Shown here: in pieces, positions 7,733 through 14,352 of the stretch
Numbering within the stretch: position 1 is the first letter of the stretch
How the letters are laid out: each line of letters opens with the position of its first letter
Source: Verrucomicrobiota bacterium
GTDB taxonomy: Bacteria; Verrucomicrobiota; Verrucomicrobiia; Verrucomicrobiales; Verrucomicrobiaceae
DNA: 18,642 nucleotides
Assembly: GCA_023428335.1 (NCBI GenBank)
Contig: JAEYYS010000258.1
Location: 1-18,642, forward strand
Direction: 5' to 3'
The notes under the pieces: generated by a model
What the model was told of the DNA's origin: nothing
Databases searched by the model: none
What the model saw: the letters and a program-made list of their open reading frames with translations, nothing else
Translations under genes and position numbers: made by a program

Positions 7733-8665
7733 ATGGAAAACGTCATCATCATCGGCACCGGCTGCGCCGGCTACACCGCGGCCATCTACACGGGTCGCGC
7801 CAACCTCGCTCCGCTCATCCTCTCCGGCGGCCAGCCCGGCGGCCAGCTCACGACGACCACCGAGGTGGAAAATTTCCCGGGCTTCCCCAACGGCATCATG
7901 GGCCCCGAGCTGATGATGAACATGCAGACCCAGGCGGAAAAGTTCGGTGCCCGCATCGAGTATGCCAGCGTGACCAGTGTCGCCAAAACCGCCGCCGGCC
8001 ACTTCGAGGTCAAGACCGAGGACGGTACCGTGCGCGAAGCCCATGCGGTCATCATCGCCACCGGCGCCTCGCCCAAGCACCTCGGCCTGCCCAACGAAAA
8101 GGGCCTCATCGGCCACGGCCTGACCAGCTGCGCCACCTGCGACGGCGCCTTCTACCGCAACGTGCCGGTCTGCGTCATCGGCGGCGGCGACAGCGCCTGC
8201 GAGGAAGCCATGTTCCTCACCAAGTTCGCCAGCAAGGTCTACCTGATTCACCGTCGCGACACCCTGCGCGCCTCGAAGATCATGGCCGACCGCACGCTCG
8301 CCAATCCGAAGATCGAGCCGGTCTGGAACAGCACGGTCACGGAATACCTGACCGACGACAAGGGTGAGATGCGCGCGGTCACCGTGCAGAATCTCGTCAC
8401 CGGCGCCACCTCGGAATTGGAACTGAAGTGCGTCTTCGTCGCCATCGGCCACGTGCCCAACGCCGCCTTCCTCGGCGATCTCGTCGACCGCGACGAGGGC
8501 GGTTACATCCTGCAGGCCGGTGGCACGCGCACGAAGACCGAAGGCCTGTTTGCCGCCGGCGACGTCGCCGACCACGTCTATCGCCAGGCGATCACCGCCG
8601 CCGGCCAAGGCTGCGCCGCCGCGCTCGAGGCCGAGCGTTATCTCGCCGCCCTCGGCGTCCACTGA
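7733..8665 (+). CDS. trxB: Thioredoxin-disulfide reductase
   Basis: This 310-residue flavoenzyme passes electrons from NADPH through FAD and a redox disulfide to thioredoxin in the cytosol. The FAD fold starts at residue 4 with IIIGTGCAGYTAA. The redox-active pair is CATC (133-136) within TSCATCDGAF. The NADPH fold has VIGGGDSACEEA (148-159) and the phosphate-binding HRRD...R (173-179). FAAGDVAD (273-280) is the second FAD contact, and ITAAGQGCAAALEAERYL near the end is typical. Length is standard. One oddity is Cys11 in the dinucleotide loop, where most bacterial TrxB have Pro (GSGPAG). A hairpin with a short T-run follows, so trxB may be transcribed partly on its own. No Shine-Dalgarno precedes it; instead there is a pure C/T tract. 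Confidence 0.96.
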   Translation: MENVIIIGTGCAGYTAAIYTGRANLAPLILSGGQPGGQLTTTTEVENFPGFPNGIMGPELMMNMQTQAEKFGARIEYASVTSVAKTAAGHFEVKTEDGTVREAHAVIIATGASPKHLGLPNEKGLIGHGLTSCATCDGAFYRNVPVCVIGGGDSACEEAMFLTKFASKVYLIHRRDTLRASKIMADRTLANPKIEPVWNSTVTEYLTDDKGEMRAVTVQNLVTGATSELELKCVFVAIGHVPNAAFLGDLVDRDEGGYILQAGGTRTKTEGLFAAGDVADHVYRQAITAAGQGCAAALEAERYLAALGVH

Positions 8666-8671
8666 TCTTCC

Positions 8672-8693
8672 GCCGCGCGCCGGCGCGGCTTTT
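8672..8693 (+). terminator. Terminator or attenuator hairpin between trxB and aroD
   Basis: A seven-base-pair all-GC stem (8672-8678 with 8683-8689) with a four-base loop is followed by four T (8690-8693). It lies six bases after the trxB stop and only 12 bases before the aroD start. The short T-run suggests partial termination, giving more trxB than downstream message. Structure is seen; function is inferred. Confidence 0.55.
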
Positions 8694-8705
8694 GCAGCAA
8701 CGCCG

Positions 8706-9416
8706 ATGGCCCAACTTGCCACCTCCTCCAACCTGCTTTCGTCCGCGCGCCCGCTGACCGTCGGCGTCATTCCCGATGCCGCCACCCTGGCCCTCTGGGG
8801 GCGGATGGGGGCGGCGGAGCGCGACGCCGCCTGCGACCTGATCGAGCTGCGTCTCGACACCCTGCAGCTTGCTGAAGCCGACCTGCGCGCGGCCCTGGCT
8901 GGCAATGCCATTCCGGTCCTGCTGACCGCCCGTCACCCCGCCGAGGGGGGACAGGGGCCGGCCGACGCGGCCGGTCGCATGGCCCTGATTGAGCCCCTGC
9001 TCGACCTGGCCTCGCTGATCGACATCGAGCTGCGCAGCGCCCAGGAAATGCGGTCGCTCGTCCAAAAGGCGCAGGGCAGGGGAGTGCGCGTCGTCGGCTC
9101 CTTCCACGACTTTCAGGCCACCCCCGGCGATGAAGTCCTGCAGGGGGCGATCGGTTTTGCCCAGCCGGCCGGACTCGACGCGGTGAAGATCGCCACCTTT
9201 CTTAACAGCACCGACGATTTGGTGCGCCTGATCCGCTTGGCTTCGGCTCCGCAGCGGCTGCGCCTGTCCTGCATGGGCATGGGTCCACTCGGCCGCGTCT
9301 CGCGCTTGGTGCTTGCAAAATGCGGCAGTTTGCTGAACTACGGATACCTTGGCGAAGCCAATGCCTCCGGGCAGTGGCCCGCTGCCCGCCTCAAAGCCAT
9401 CCTGGCCGACCTCTGA
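8706..9416 (+). CDS. aroD: Type I 3-dehydroquinate dehydratase
   Basis: This 236-residue enzyme converts 3-dehydroquinate to 3-dehydroshikimate by syn elimination through a Schiff base, the third step of aromatic amino acid synthesis. Class I residues are present: ELRLD (47-51; Glu/Arg substrate contacts), TARHP (74-78), catalytic His134 in GSFHDF, and the Schiff-base Lys161 in AVKIAT. Arg197 lies in MGPLGRVSR, and the closing loop YLGEANASGQW ends with Gln223. Length is normal. The ATG at 8706 starts 40 bases after trxB. The stop is three bases before the next gene, so aroD and the carboxypeptidase are almost certainly co-transcribed. Other shikimate genes are not nearby. Confidence 0.92.
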   Translation: MAQLATSSNLLSSARPLTVGVIPDAATLALWGRMGAAERDAACDLIELRLDTLQLAEADLRAALAGNAIPVLLTARHPAEGGQGPADAAGRMALIEPLLDLASLIDIELRSAQEMRSLVQKAQGRGVRVVGSFHDFQATPGDEVLQGAIGFAQPAGLDAVKIATFLNSTDDLVRLIRLASAPQRLRLSCMGMGPLGRVSRLVLAKCGSLLNYGYLGEANASGQWPAARLKAILADL

Positions 9417-9419
9417 CCC

Positions 9420-10469
9420 ATGTCCCTCCGCTCCGCCGCCTCCGCCCGCCTGGCCCTGCTCCTGGCCGTGCTGCCGCTGGTCGGCTGCTTTGAGGATCCG
9501 CAGCGCGAGGAGAAGCTCAAGTGGCGCGAGGAGGAGGTCAACGCCAAGGAGGCCGGCCTCGTCCAGCGCGAGATGGCGCTCGCCCGCGACAAGCAGTCGC
9601 TCGAAAGCCTGCGTCTCGACCTGCTGGCCCGCGAAAAGAGCGTTGAACTGCTGCAAAAGCAGCTCGCCGAAGAACTGGAGAAGAGCCGCCGCGTGCGTCG
9701 TGAGATCGAACTGCGCGAACTGCGCGGCCCGATCCCGCAGATCACCGCCGACCGCGTGCTGGTCGTTGATGCCGCCAGCGACGACGTGCTCTTCGAGAAG
9801 AACGCCGACAAGCGCGGCGCCATCGCCAGCACCACCAAGCTGCTCACCGCCCTGCTGGTCATTGAGGCCGGCGACCTCGACAAGGAACTCATTGTCGAGC
9901 AGAGCGACACCCAGTGCGCGCCGGTGCGGCTTGGCATCAAGGCCGGTGAAAAGTACACCCGCCGCCAGCTGCTCACCGCCGTGCTGGTGAAGAGTTCGAA
10001 CGACATTGCCCAGGCGCTCGCCCGTGACAATGCCGGCAGTGTTGAGGCCTTTGTCGCCAAGATGAATGCCAAGTGCCGCGAACTCGGCCTGGAGAACAGT
10101 CACTACGTCAACCCGCACGGCCTGCCCTCGACCAACGATGACGAGCCCTTCAGTACCGCCCGCGACCTCGCCGTCATCGCCAAGCTCTGCGACCAGCAGC
10201 CGGAGATCCGCAAGATCGTCAAACTGACCAGCTACTCGTTCAAGTGGCCCAGCGGTCGCGTCACCGAACTGGCCAACACGAACCGGGTGCTGCGCAATGT
10301 TTCCTACTGCGATGGCATGAAAACGGGTTACACCAATGCCGCCGGCTACTGTCTCATCGCCAGCGGCGAACGCAACGGCCGCCGCCGCATCGTCATCGTT
10401 CTCAACGCCACCGAAGCGGGTGTCTGGCGCGATGCCCAGGCCCTGCTCGACTGGGCCCTGAAAGCCTGA
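9420..10469 (+). CDS. Lipoprotein D-alanyl-D-alanine carboxypeptidase (S11 family)
   Basis: This 349-residue penicillin-binding protein should trim the terminal D-Ala from peptidoglycan pentapeptides. All three serine-penicilloyl motifs are present: STTK (137-140, nucleophile Ser137), SSN (192-194) and KTG (301-303). The start has a lipoprotein signal with lipobox LVGC (lipidated Cys23). It is followed by a highly charged, heptad-like region (about 28-105, Glu/Lys/Arg/Leu-rich) that looks like a coiled-coil stalk. The catalytic domain (about 106-349) ends at once; the C-terminal beta-sandwich and amphipathic anchor of PBP5/DacA are missing, so anchoring is N-terminal instead. It lies three bases after aroD and 13 before the dehydrogenase gene, in an envelope-oriented run. 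Confidence 0.92.
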   Translation: MSLRSAASARLALLLAVLPLVGCFEDPQREEKLKWREEEVNAKEAGLVQREMALARDKQSLESLRLDLLAREKSVELLQKQLAEELEKSRRVRREIELRELRGPIPQITADRVLVVDAASDDVLFEKNADKRGAIASTTKLLTALLVIEAGDLDKELIVEQSDTQCAPVRLGIKAGEKYTRRQLLTAVLVKSSNDIAQALARDNAGSVEAFVAKMNAKCRELGLENSHYVNPHGLPSTNDDEPFSTARDLAVIAKLCDQQPEIRKIVKLTSYSFKWPSGRVTELANTNRVLRNVSYCDGMKTGYTNAAGYCLIASGERNGRRRIVIVLNATEAGVWRDAQALLDWALKA

Positions 10470-10482
10470 CCCTCCCGCCCGC

Positions 10483-11787
10483 TTGACTCCCGCTCCCGCT
10501 CCCACCCTCGGCATCGTCGGTCTCGGCTACGTCGGTCTGCCCCTCAGCCTGCGCTTCGCCCAAAACGGTGCCCGTGTACTCGGCTTCGACGTCGATCCCA
10601 CCAAGGTCGAAAGCCTGAATGCCGGCCGCAGTTACATCCTGCACATCGCCGCCGACGAGATCGCCGAGGCGGTCGATCGCGGCACCTTTGCCGCCACCAC
10701 CGACTTCGCCCGCGCCGCCGAGTGCGATGCCATTCTGATTTGTGTGCCGACCCCGCTGGTCAACGGTCGCGATCCCGACCTCAGCTACGTGCTCAACACC
10801 GGTCGCGCCATCGCCCCGTTCCTGCGCCAGGGCCAGCTCGTCTGCCTGGAATCGACGACCTATCCGGGCACGACTGACACCGACCTGCGTGCCGTGCTGG
10901 AAGCGGGCTCGGGCCTGCGTGCCGGCGTCGATTTCCACCTCGCCTTCTCGCCCGAGCGCGAGGACCCGGGCAATCCCAACAGCGACGTCTCGCGCATCCC
11001 CAAGGTCATCGGCGGCCTGACGCCGGCCTGCCGCCAGCGCGCCCTGGAGATCTACGGTCTCGCCGTGCAGACCCTGGTGCCGGTCGAATCCTGCCGCGTC
11101 GCCGAGGCGGTCAAGCTCACCGAGAACATCTTCCGCGCCGTCAACATCGCCATGGTCAATGAGCTCAAGGTCGTTTACGCGGCCATGGGCATTGACATCT
11201 GGGATGTCATTGAGGCCGCCAAAACCAAGCCCTTTGGCTTCATGCCCTTCTACCCCGGGCCGGGGCTGGGCGGCCACTGCATTCCGATCGACCCCTTTTA
11301 CCTGACCTGGAAGGCGCGCGAGTACGGCCAGGAAACCCGCTTCATCGAACTCGCCGGCGAGGTCAACACCGCCATGCCGGCCTACGTGGTCCGCCGCTGC
11401 GGCGAGGCCCTCGCCAGCCAGGGGCGCACGCTCGCCGGTGCTCGTGTGCTCCTGCTCGGCATCGCCTACAAGGCCGATGTCGATGACGACCGCGAAAGTC
11501 CGGGTTACGTGCTCTGGGAACTGCTCGAAGAAGCCGGCGCCGAGGTCGCCTACCACGACCCGCACGTGCCCGTCATCCGCCCCTCGCGCGAACACGCCCG
11601 CTTCGCCGGCATCCGCAACACCAACATCGACCCCGCCACTGTCGCCGGCTTCGATCTCGTCCTCGTCGCCACCCGCCACAAGGCGGTCGACCACGGCCTG
11701 CTCGCCGAACACGCCCGTCTTGTGGTCGACACCCGCAACGCCCTCGCCGACCGCCTGCAGGGGCAGTCGCACTACTTCAAGGCCTGA
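10483..11787 (+). CDS. UDP-N-acetylhexosamine 6-dehydrogenase (WbpA/TviB-like)
   Basis: This 434-residue NAD-dependent nucleotide-sugar dehydrogenase oxidises C6 of a UDP-N-acetylhexosamine to the uronate in two steps. The Rossmann motif GIVGLGYVGLPLS lies at 10-22. The catalytic cysteine is Cys266 in LGGHCIPIDPFYLTWKA (262-277), a form typical of the WbpA/TviB/UDP-GlcNAc branch rather than UDP-glucose dehydrogenases. KLTENIFRAVNIAMVNEL (211-228) and GIAYKADVDDDRESP (326-340) are the central and C-terminal family motifs. The start is TTG at 10483, the only start codon just ahead of the Rossmann fold; no ATG fits. The WbpP-like epimerase follows 43 bases later, so together they could make UDP-GlcNAc/GalNAc uronates for an O-antigen or capsule. 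The exact substrate is inferred. Confidence 0.88.
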   Translation: MTPAPAPTLGIVGLGYVGLPLSLRFAQNGARVLGFDVDPTKVESLNAGRSYILHIAADEIAEAVDRGTFAATTDFARAAECDAILICVPTPLVNGRDPDLSYVLNTGRAIAPFLRQGQLVCLESTTYPGTTDTDLRAVLEAGSGLRAGVDFHLAFSPEREDPGNPNSDVSRIPKVIGGLTPACRQRALEIYGLAVQTLVPVESCRVAEAVKLTENIFRAVNIAMVNELKVVYAAMGIDIWDVIEAAKTKPFGFMPFYPGPGLGGHCIPIDPFYLTWKAREYGQETRFIELAGEVNTAMPAYVVRRCGEALASQGRTLAGARVLLLGIAYKADVDDDRESPGYVLWELLEEAGAEVAYHDPHVPVIRPSREHARFAGIRNTNIDPATVAGFDLVLVATRHKAVDHGLLAEHARLVVDTRNALADRLQGQSHYFKA

Positions 11788-11830
11788 ACCTGCGGCTGCG
11801 CGCGCGGGTCATCATCCCCCTTTCCATTTC

Positions 11831-12769
11831 ATGAAATCCCTCATCACCGGCGGCGCCGGTTTCATCGGTTCCCACATCGCCCAAGCCCTCTGCCGCAAGG
11901 GCGGCTCGGTGGTCATCCTCGACGACCTCAGCCTTGGCAACCTCGACAACCTCGCCTGGAAGCAGCCCGGCGACGACCTGGAGTTTGTGCAGGGCGACAT
12001 TGGCGACGAGGCCCTGCTTGCCAAGCTCATGCCCGGCTGCGACTGGGTTTTCCATGAGGGCGCGCTGCCTTCCGTGCCGCGTTCGGTCGCCCAGCCGCTG
12101 GAAAGCAACCGGCAAAACCTCGACGGCACTCTCAAGGTGCTGGTCGCCGCCCGCGATGCCGGCGTCAAGCGCCTGATGTTCGCCAGTTCGTCATCGATCT
12201 ACGGCGATTCCGATGCGCCCTCCAAGCACGAGGACCTGCCGCCCAACCCACTCTCGCCCTACGCCCTGCAGAAGTATGCCGGCGAGAAGTACTGCCAGCT
12301 TTTCCACCGCCTCTACGGCTTTGAAACGGTGGCCCTGCGCTACTTCAACGTCTTCGGCCCGCGCCAAGCCTTCGATTCGCCCTACTCGGGCGTCATCGCC
12401 AAGTACTGCACCGCCATGCTGCGCGGCGATCGCCCGCTGGTCTTTGGCGACGGCCTGCAGGCGCGCGATTTCACCTTTGTCGACAACGCCGTTTCCGCCA
12501 ACCTGCTCGCCGCCGAGGCGCCGGCCGAAAAGGCCGCCGGCCGCTACTTCAACGTCGCCGCCGGCCAGTCGATTTCCCTGCTCGACCTCATCGCCGAACT
12601 CAACCGGCTCACCGGTCAGCAGATCGAACCGGAGTTTCAGGAGCCGCGCGTCGGCGACGTGCGCAACTCCCTGGCCGACATCTCCGCCGCCCGCGCCGCC
12701 CTCGGCTACGAGGTCCTCGTCGACTGGCGCGACGGCCTCGCCCGCACGCTCGACTTCTACCGTCCGTAA
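11831..12769 (+). CDS. UDP-N-acetylglucosamine 4-epimerase-like SDR (WbpP/TviC-like)
   Basis: This 312-residue extended short-chain dehydrogenase begins with GGAGFIGSH (7-15). Catalytic residues are in the SSSSIYG stretch (119-125) and YALQK (144-148; Tyr144, Lys148). HEGALPSVPRSV (75-86), RYFNVFGPRQ (170-179) and RDFTFVDN (212-219) closely follow the pattern of WbpP/TviC epimerases, which interconvert UDP-GlcNAc and UDP-GalNAc or the matching uronates. The neighbouring dehydrogenase supports a UDP-HexNAcA pathway. A 4-epimerase of another UDP sugar is the main alternative. The ATG at 11831 starts the fold directly. It is preceded by a C/T tract broken by one A rather than a Shine-Dalgarno. 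Probably the last gene of the envelope run. Confidence 0.87.
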   Translation: MKSLITGGAGFIGSHIAQALCRKGGSVVILDDLSLGNLDNLAWKQPGDDLEFVQGDIGDEALLAKLMPGCDWVFHEGALPSVPRSVAQPLESNRQNLDGTLKVLVAARDAGVKRLMFASSSSIYGDSDAPSKHEDLPPNPLSPYALQKYAGEKYCQLFHRLYGFETVALRYFNVFGPRQAFDSPYSGVIAKYCTAMLRGDRPLVFGDGLQARDFTFVDNAVSANLLAAEAPAEKAAGRYFNVAAGQSISLLDLIAELNRLTGQQIEPEFQEPRVGDVRNSLADISAARAALGYEVLVDWRDGLARTLDFYRP

Positions 12770-12794
12770 ACCGCGAGCCGCGAACCGAATCAGG

Positions 12795-12823
12795 TTGCCG
12801 CTCGCCCGGTTCAGCGTTACTTT
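12795..12823 (+). promoter_or_regulatory. Possible promoter for tRNA-Thr
   Basis: TTGCCG (12795-12800) and TACTTT (12818-12823) are separated by 17 bases and lie about 22 bases before the tRNA. The -10 match is weak, but its GTTACTT core recurs at the proposed korA-like promoter, which makes it worth noting. Confidence 0.3.
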
Positions 12824-12844
12824 GAAGTTCGTCGCAACGACAAA

Positions 12845-12919
<75 letters not shown>

Positions 12920-12993
12920 CCGCGGCACGGAGCGCCTGCAGGCTCAGGCCTCTTCTAATGGATGTTCGCTTGTGCAGATCTTTGGGGGCGAAC

Positions 12994-13015
12994 AAAAAAC
13001 GCAGCTCCCCCTGCG
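12994..13015 (-). terminator. Terminator-like hairpin on the minus strand without a host gene
   Basis: Read on the minus strand, a five-base-pair stem (13011-13015 with 13000-13004) closes a six-base loop and is followed directly by six T (12999-12994). No convincing protein gene on the minus strand lies upstream of it. It sits in the 189-base gap between tRNA-Thr and the next gene. The stem is short, so chance is possible. The rest of this gap shows no other feature I can support. Confidence 0.4.
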
Positions 13016-13108
13016 GATGTCCGACCCCATGGGCGAAGGTGGTGGCGCGTGTGAAACTGCCGGGTGGTCTGGCAGCGGCACGCTTCAACCCTCCCTCTTC
13101 GTTGCTTC

Positions 13109-13462
13109 ATGTGGCTCTGTACCCAGCTCGGTTTTTATTCGGTGGTCCGCCAACCCGCCGGCTTTTTTCACATTGGCGCCCGTTGCCTCGGCGATCTCGA
13201 TGCCCTGGCTTCGGCGATTGGCTTGCCGGAGCCTCAACCCTCGGTCGCCGGGGCCGATTGCCCCTGGCACATCGCCTGTGATGCCACCGATTTGACCCGC
13301 TTCTTCGCCCTGATGGCGGCCAGCCTCACCTACGAGGACTTCACGGCCGCCGTGGCCCGCCACCCGCTGCAGCAGCGCAAGCTCGCCGCCTATCACGACA
13401 TCCACCAGCGCCTGCTGGAGTGGCAGCAGAATCAGGGCGGTGGCTCAACCCAAGTCGCGTGA
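13109..13462 (+). CDS. Small conserved protein of unknown function
   Basis: A 117-residue soluble protein starts MWLCTQLGFYSVV, followed by FHIGARCLGDLDALA. It ends with LTYEDFTAAVARHPLQQRKLAAYHDIHQRL. This layout (a GFYSVV strand, a basic-aromatic 'RAR..DL.AL' stretch, then Y-x-[DN]-F and a Tyr-rich helix) matches a small family seen in several bacterial phyla with no assigned function; that is from memory, not a search. The frame is open from a GTG at 13064, but the ATG at 13109 begins exactly at the conserved MWL start. The low-complexity tail (GGGSTQVA) is not part of the family core. No signal peptide or membrane span. It lies upstream of kdsB-pyrG by 120 bases. Confidence 0.72.
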   Translation: MWLCTQLGFYSVVRQPAGFFHIGARCLGDLDALASAIGLPEPQPSVAGADCPWHIACDATDLTRFFALMAASLTYEDFTAAVARHPLQQRKLAAYHDIHQRLLEWQQNQGGGSTQVA

Positions 13463-13474
13463 GCATCGGAATGG

Positions 13475-13490
13475 GCCAACTCACGTTGGC
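13475..13490 (+). other. Small stem-loop after the unknown gene
   Basis: GCCAAC-TCAC-GTTGGC forms a perfect six-base-pair stem with a four-base loop, 12 bases after the stop at 13462. No T-run follows, so it is not a normal terminator. It could protect the 3' end of the message or be chance. The remaining bases up to kdsB show nothing else clear. Confidence 0.3.
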
Positions 13491-13582
13491 AGCTTTGGGT
13501 ATCGACAGGGGGCAGGCCGCCGTTTTTCGCCTTGCACCCCGGCGGGCTCCGCGCCAATTCAGGGGAACCCGCCCGACCCACC

Positions 13583-14332
13583 TTGGCCGCCACTGAAACT
13601 CCCCGTACGCTTGTTGCCATCCCCGCCCGCTGGGGGGCGTCGCGCTTCCCGGGCAAGCCGCTGCACGTGATTGCCGGCAAGCCGCTGGTCCAGCACGTCT
13701 GGGAGCGCTGCCAGGCCTGTCGCGAGGTCGATGACGTGGTCATTGCCACCGACGACGCCCGCATCGCCGAGGCGGCGGCCGGTTTCGGCGCGCGCGCGCT
13801 GCTGACCTCGCCCGACCATCCCAGCGGTACGGACCGGGTCGCCGAGGCGGCGCGCGCTTTCCCGGACCACGACATCGTCATCAACGTCCAGGGTGACGAA
13901 CCCCTCATTTCACCGGCGCTCATTGACCGCCTGGCCGCCACCCTGAGGGCGGAGCCGGAGGTGCGCATGATCACCGCCGCCGCGCCCATCCACGAGGCCT
14001 CACAGGTGGCCGATCCGAACGTCGTCAAGGTGGTGTTCGACCACCGTGGCGACTCCCTCTATTTCTCGCGCTCGCCGCTGCCCTTTGTCCGCGATGCCGC
14101 GGCCGGCGCCCTCCACCACCGCCATCTCGGCGTCTATGGGTTCCGTCGCGACTTCCTGTTTGAATTTGTCGCCTGGCCACCCTCGCTGCTGGAGCGCACC
14201 GAGTGCCTGGAGCAGTTGCGCGCCCTCGAAAACGGCGTGCGCCTGCGCGTGCTGCTCACCGAAGAGCTGTCGCCCGGCGTCGATACCCCCGAGCAGGCGG
14301 CGGCAGTCGAGCGCCTGCTGACCGCGTCCTGA
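13583..14332 (+). CDS. kdsB: 3-deoxy-manno-octulosonate cytidylyltransferase
   Basis: This 249-residue cytosolic enzyme activates KDO with CTP to CMP-KDO for lipid A inner-core assembly, so the cell must make KDO-containing lipopolysaccharide. The signature VAIPARWGASRFPGKPL (11-27) binds CTP. ATDDARIAEAA (55-65), SGTDRVAEAA (81-90), the metal-binding NVQGDEPLI (101-109) and RHLGVYGFRR (180-189) are family motifs. Length matches the usual 245-260. No ATG is available: TTG at 13583 gives a nine-residue lead before the fold, and the only upstream alternative (TTG 13532) adds an unlike Pro/Gly-rich extension. AGGGGAA at 13561-13567 is a purine stretch but 16 bases away. It is followed 20 bases later by pyrG. 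Confidence 0.93.
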   Translation: MAATETPRTLVAIPARWGASRFPGKPLHVIAGKPLVQHVWERCQACREVDDVVIATDDARIAEAAAGFGARALLTSPDHPSGTDRVAEAARAFPDHDIVINVQGDEPLISPALIDRLAATLRAEPEVRMITAAAPIHEASQVADPNVVKVVFDHRGDSLYFSRSPLPFVRDAAAGALHHRHLGVYGFRRDFLFEFVAWPPSLLERTECLEQLRALENGVRLRVLLTEELSPGVDTPEQAAAVERLLTAS

Positions 14333-14352
14333 CCCCCCTCATTCCCATTCCC

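Noticed and set aside
6012..7913. Plus-strand open frame of 633 codons over the korA-like end, MFS and trxB start
   Set aside because: It is an Arg/Ala/Ser-rich shadow of well-supported genes in other frames.
8592..10514. Minus-strand open frame of 640 codons opposite aroD and the carboxypeptidase
   Set aside because: No recognisable domain; the plus-strand genes carry full catalytic motifs.
12781..12812. Terminator after the epimerase gene (GAACCG ... CGGTTC)
   Set aside because: The loop is 19 bases and no T-run follows; it also overlaps the proposed tRNA promoter.
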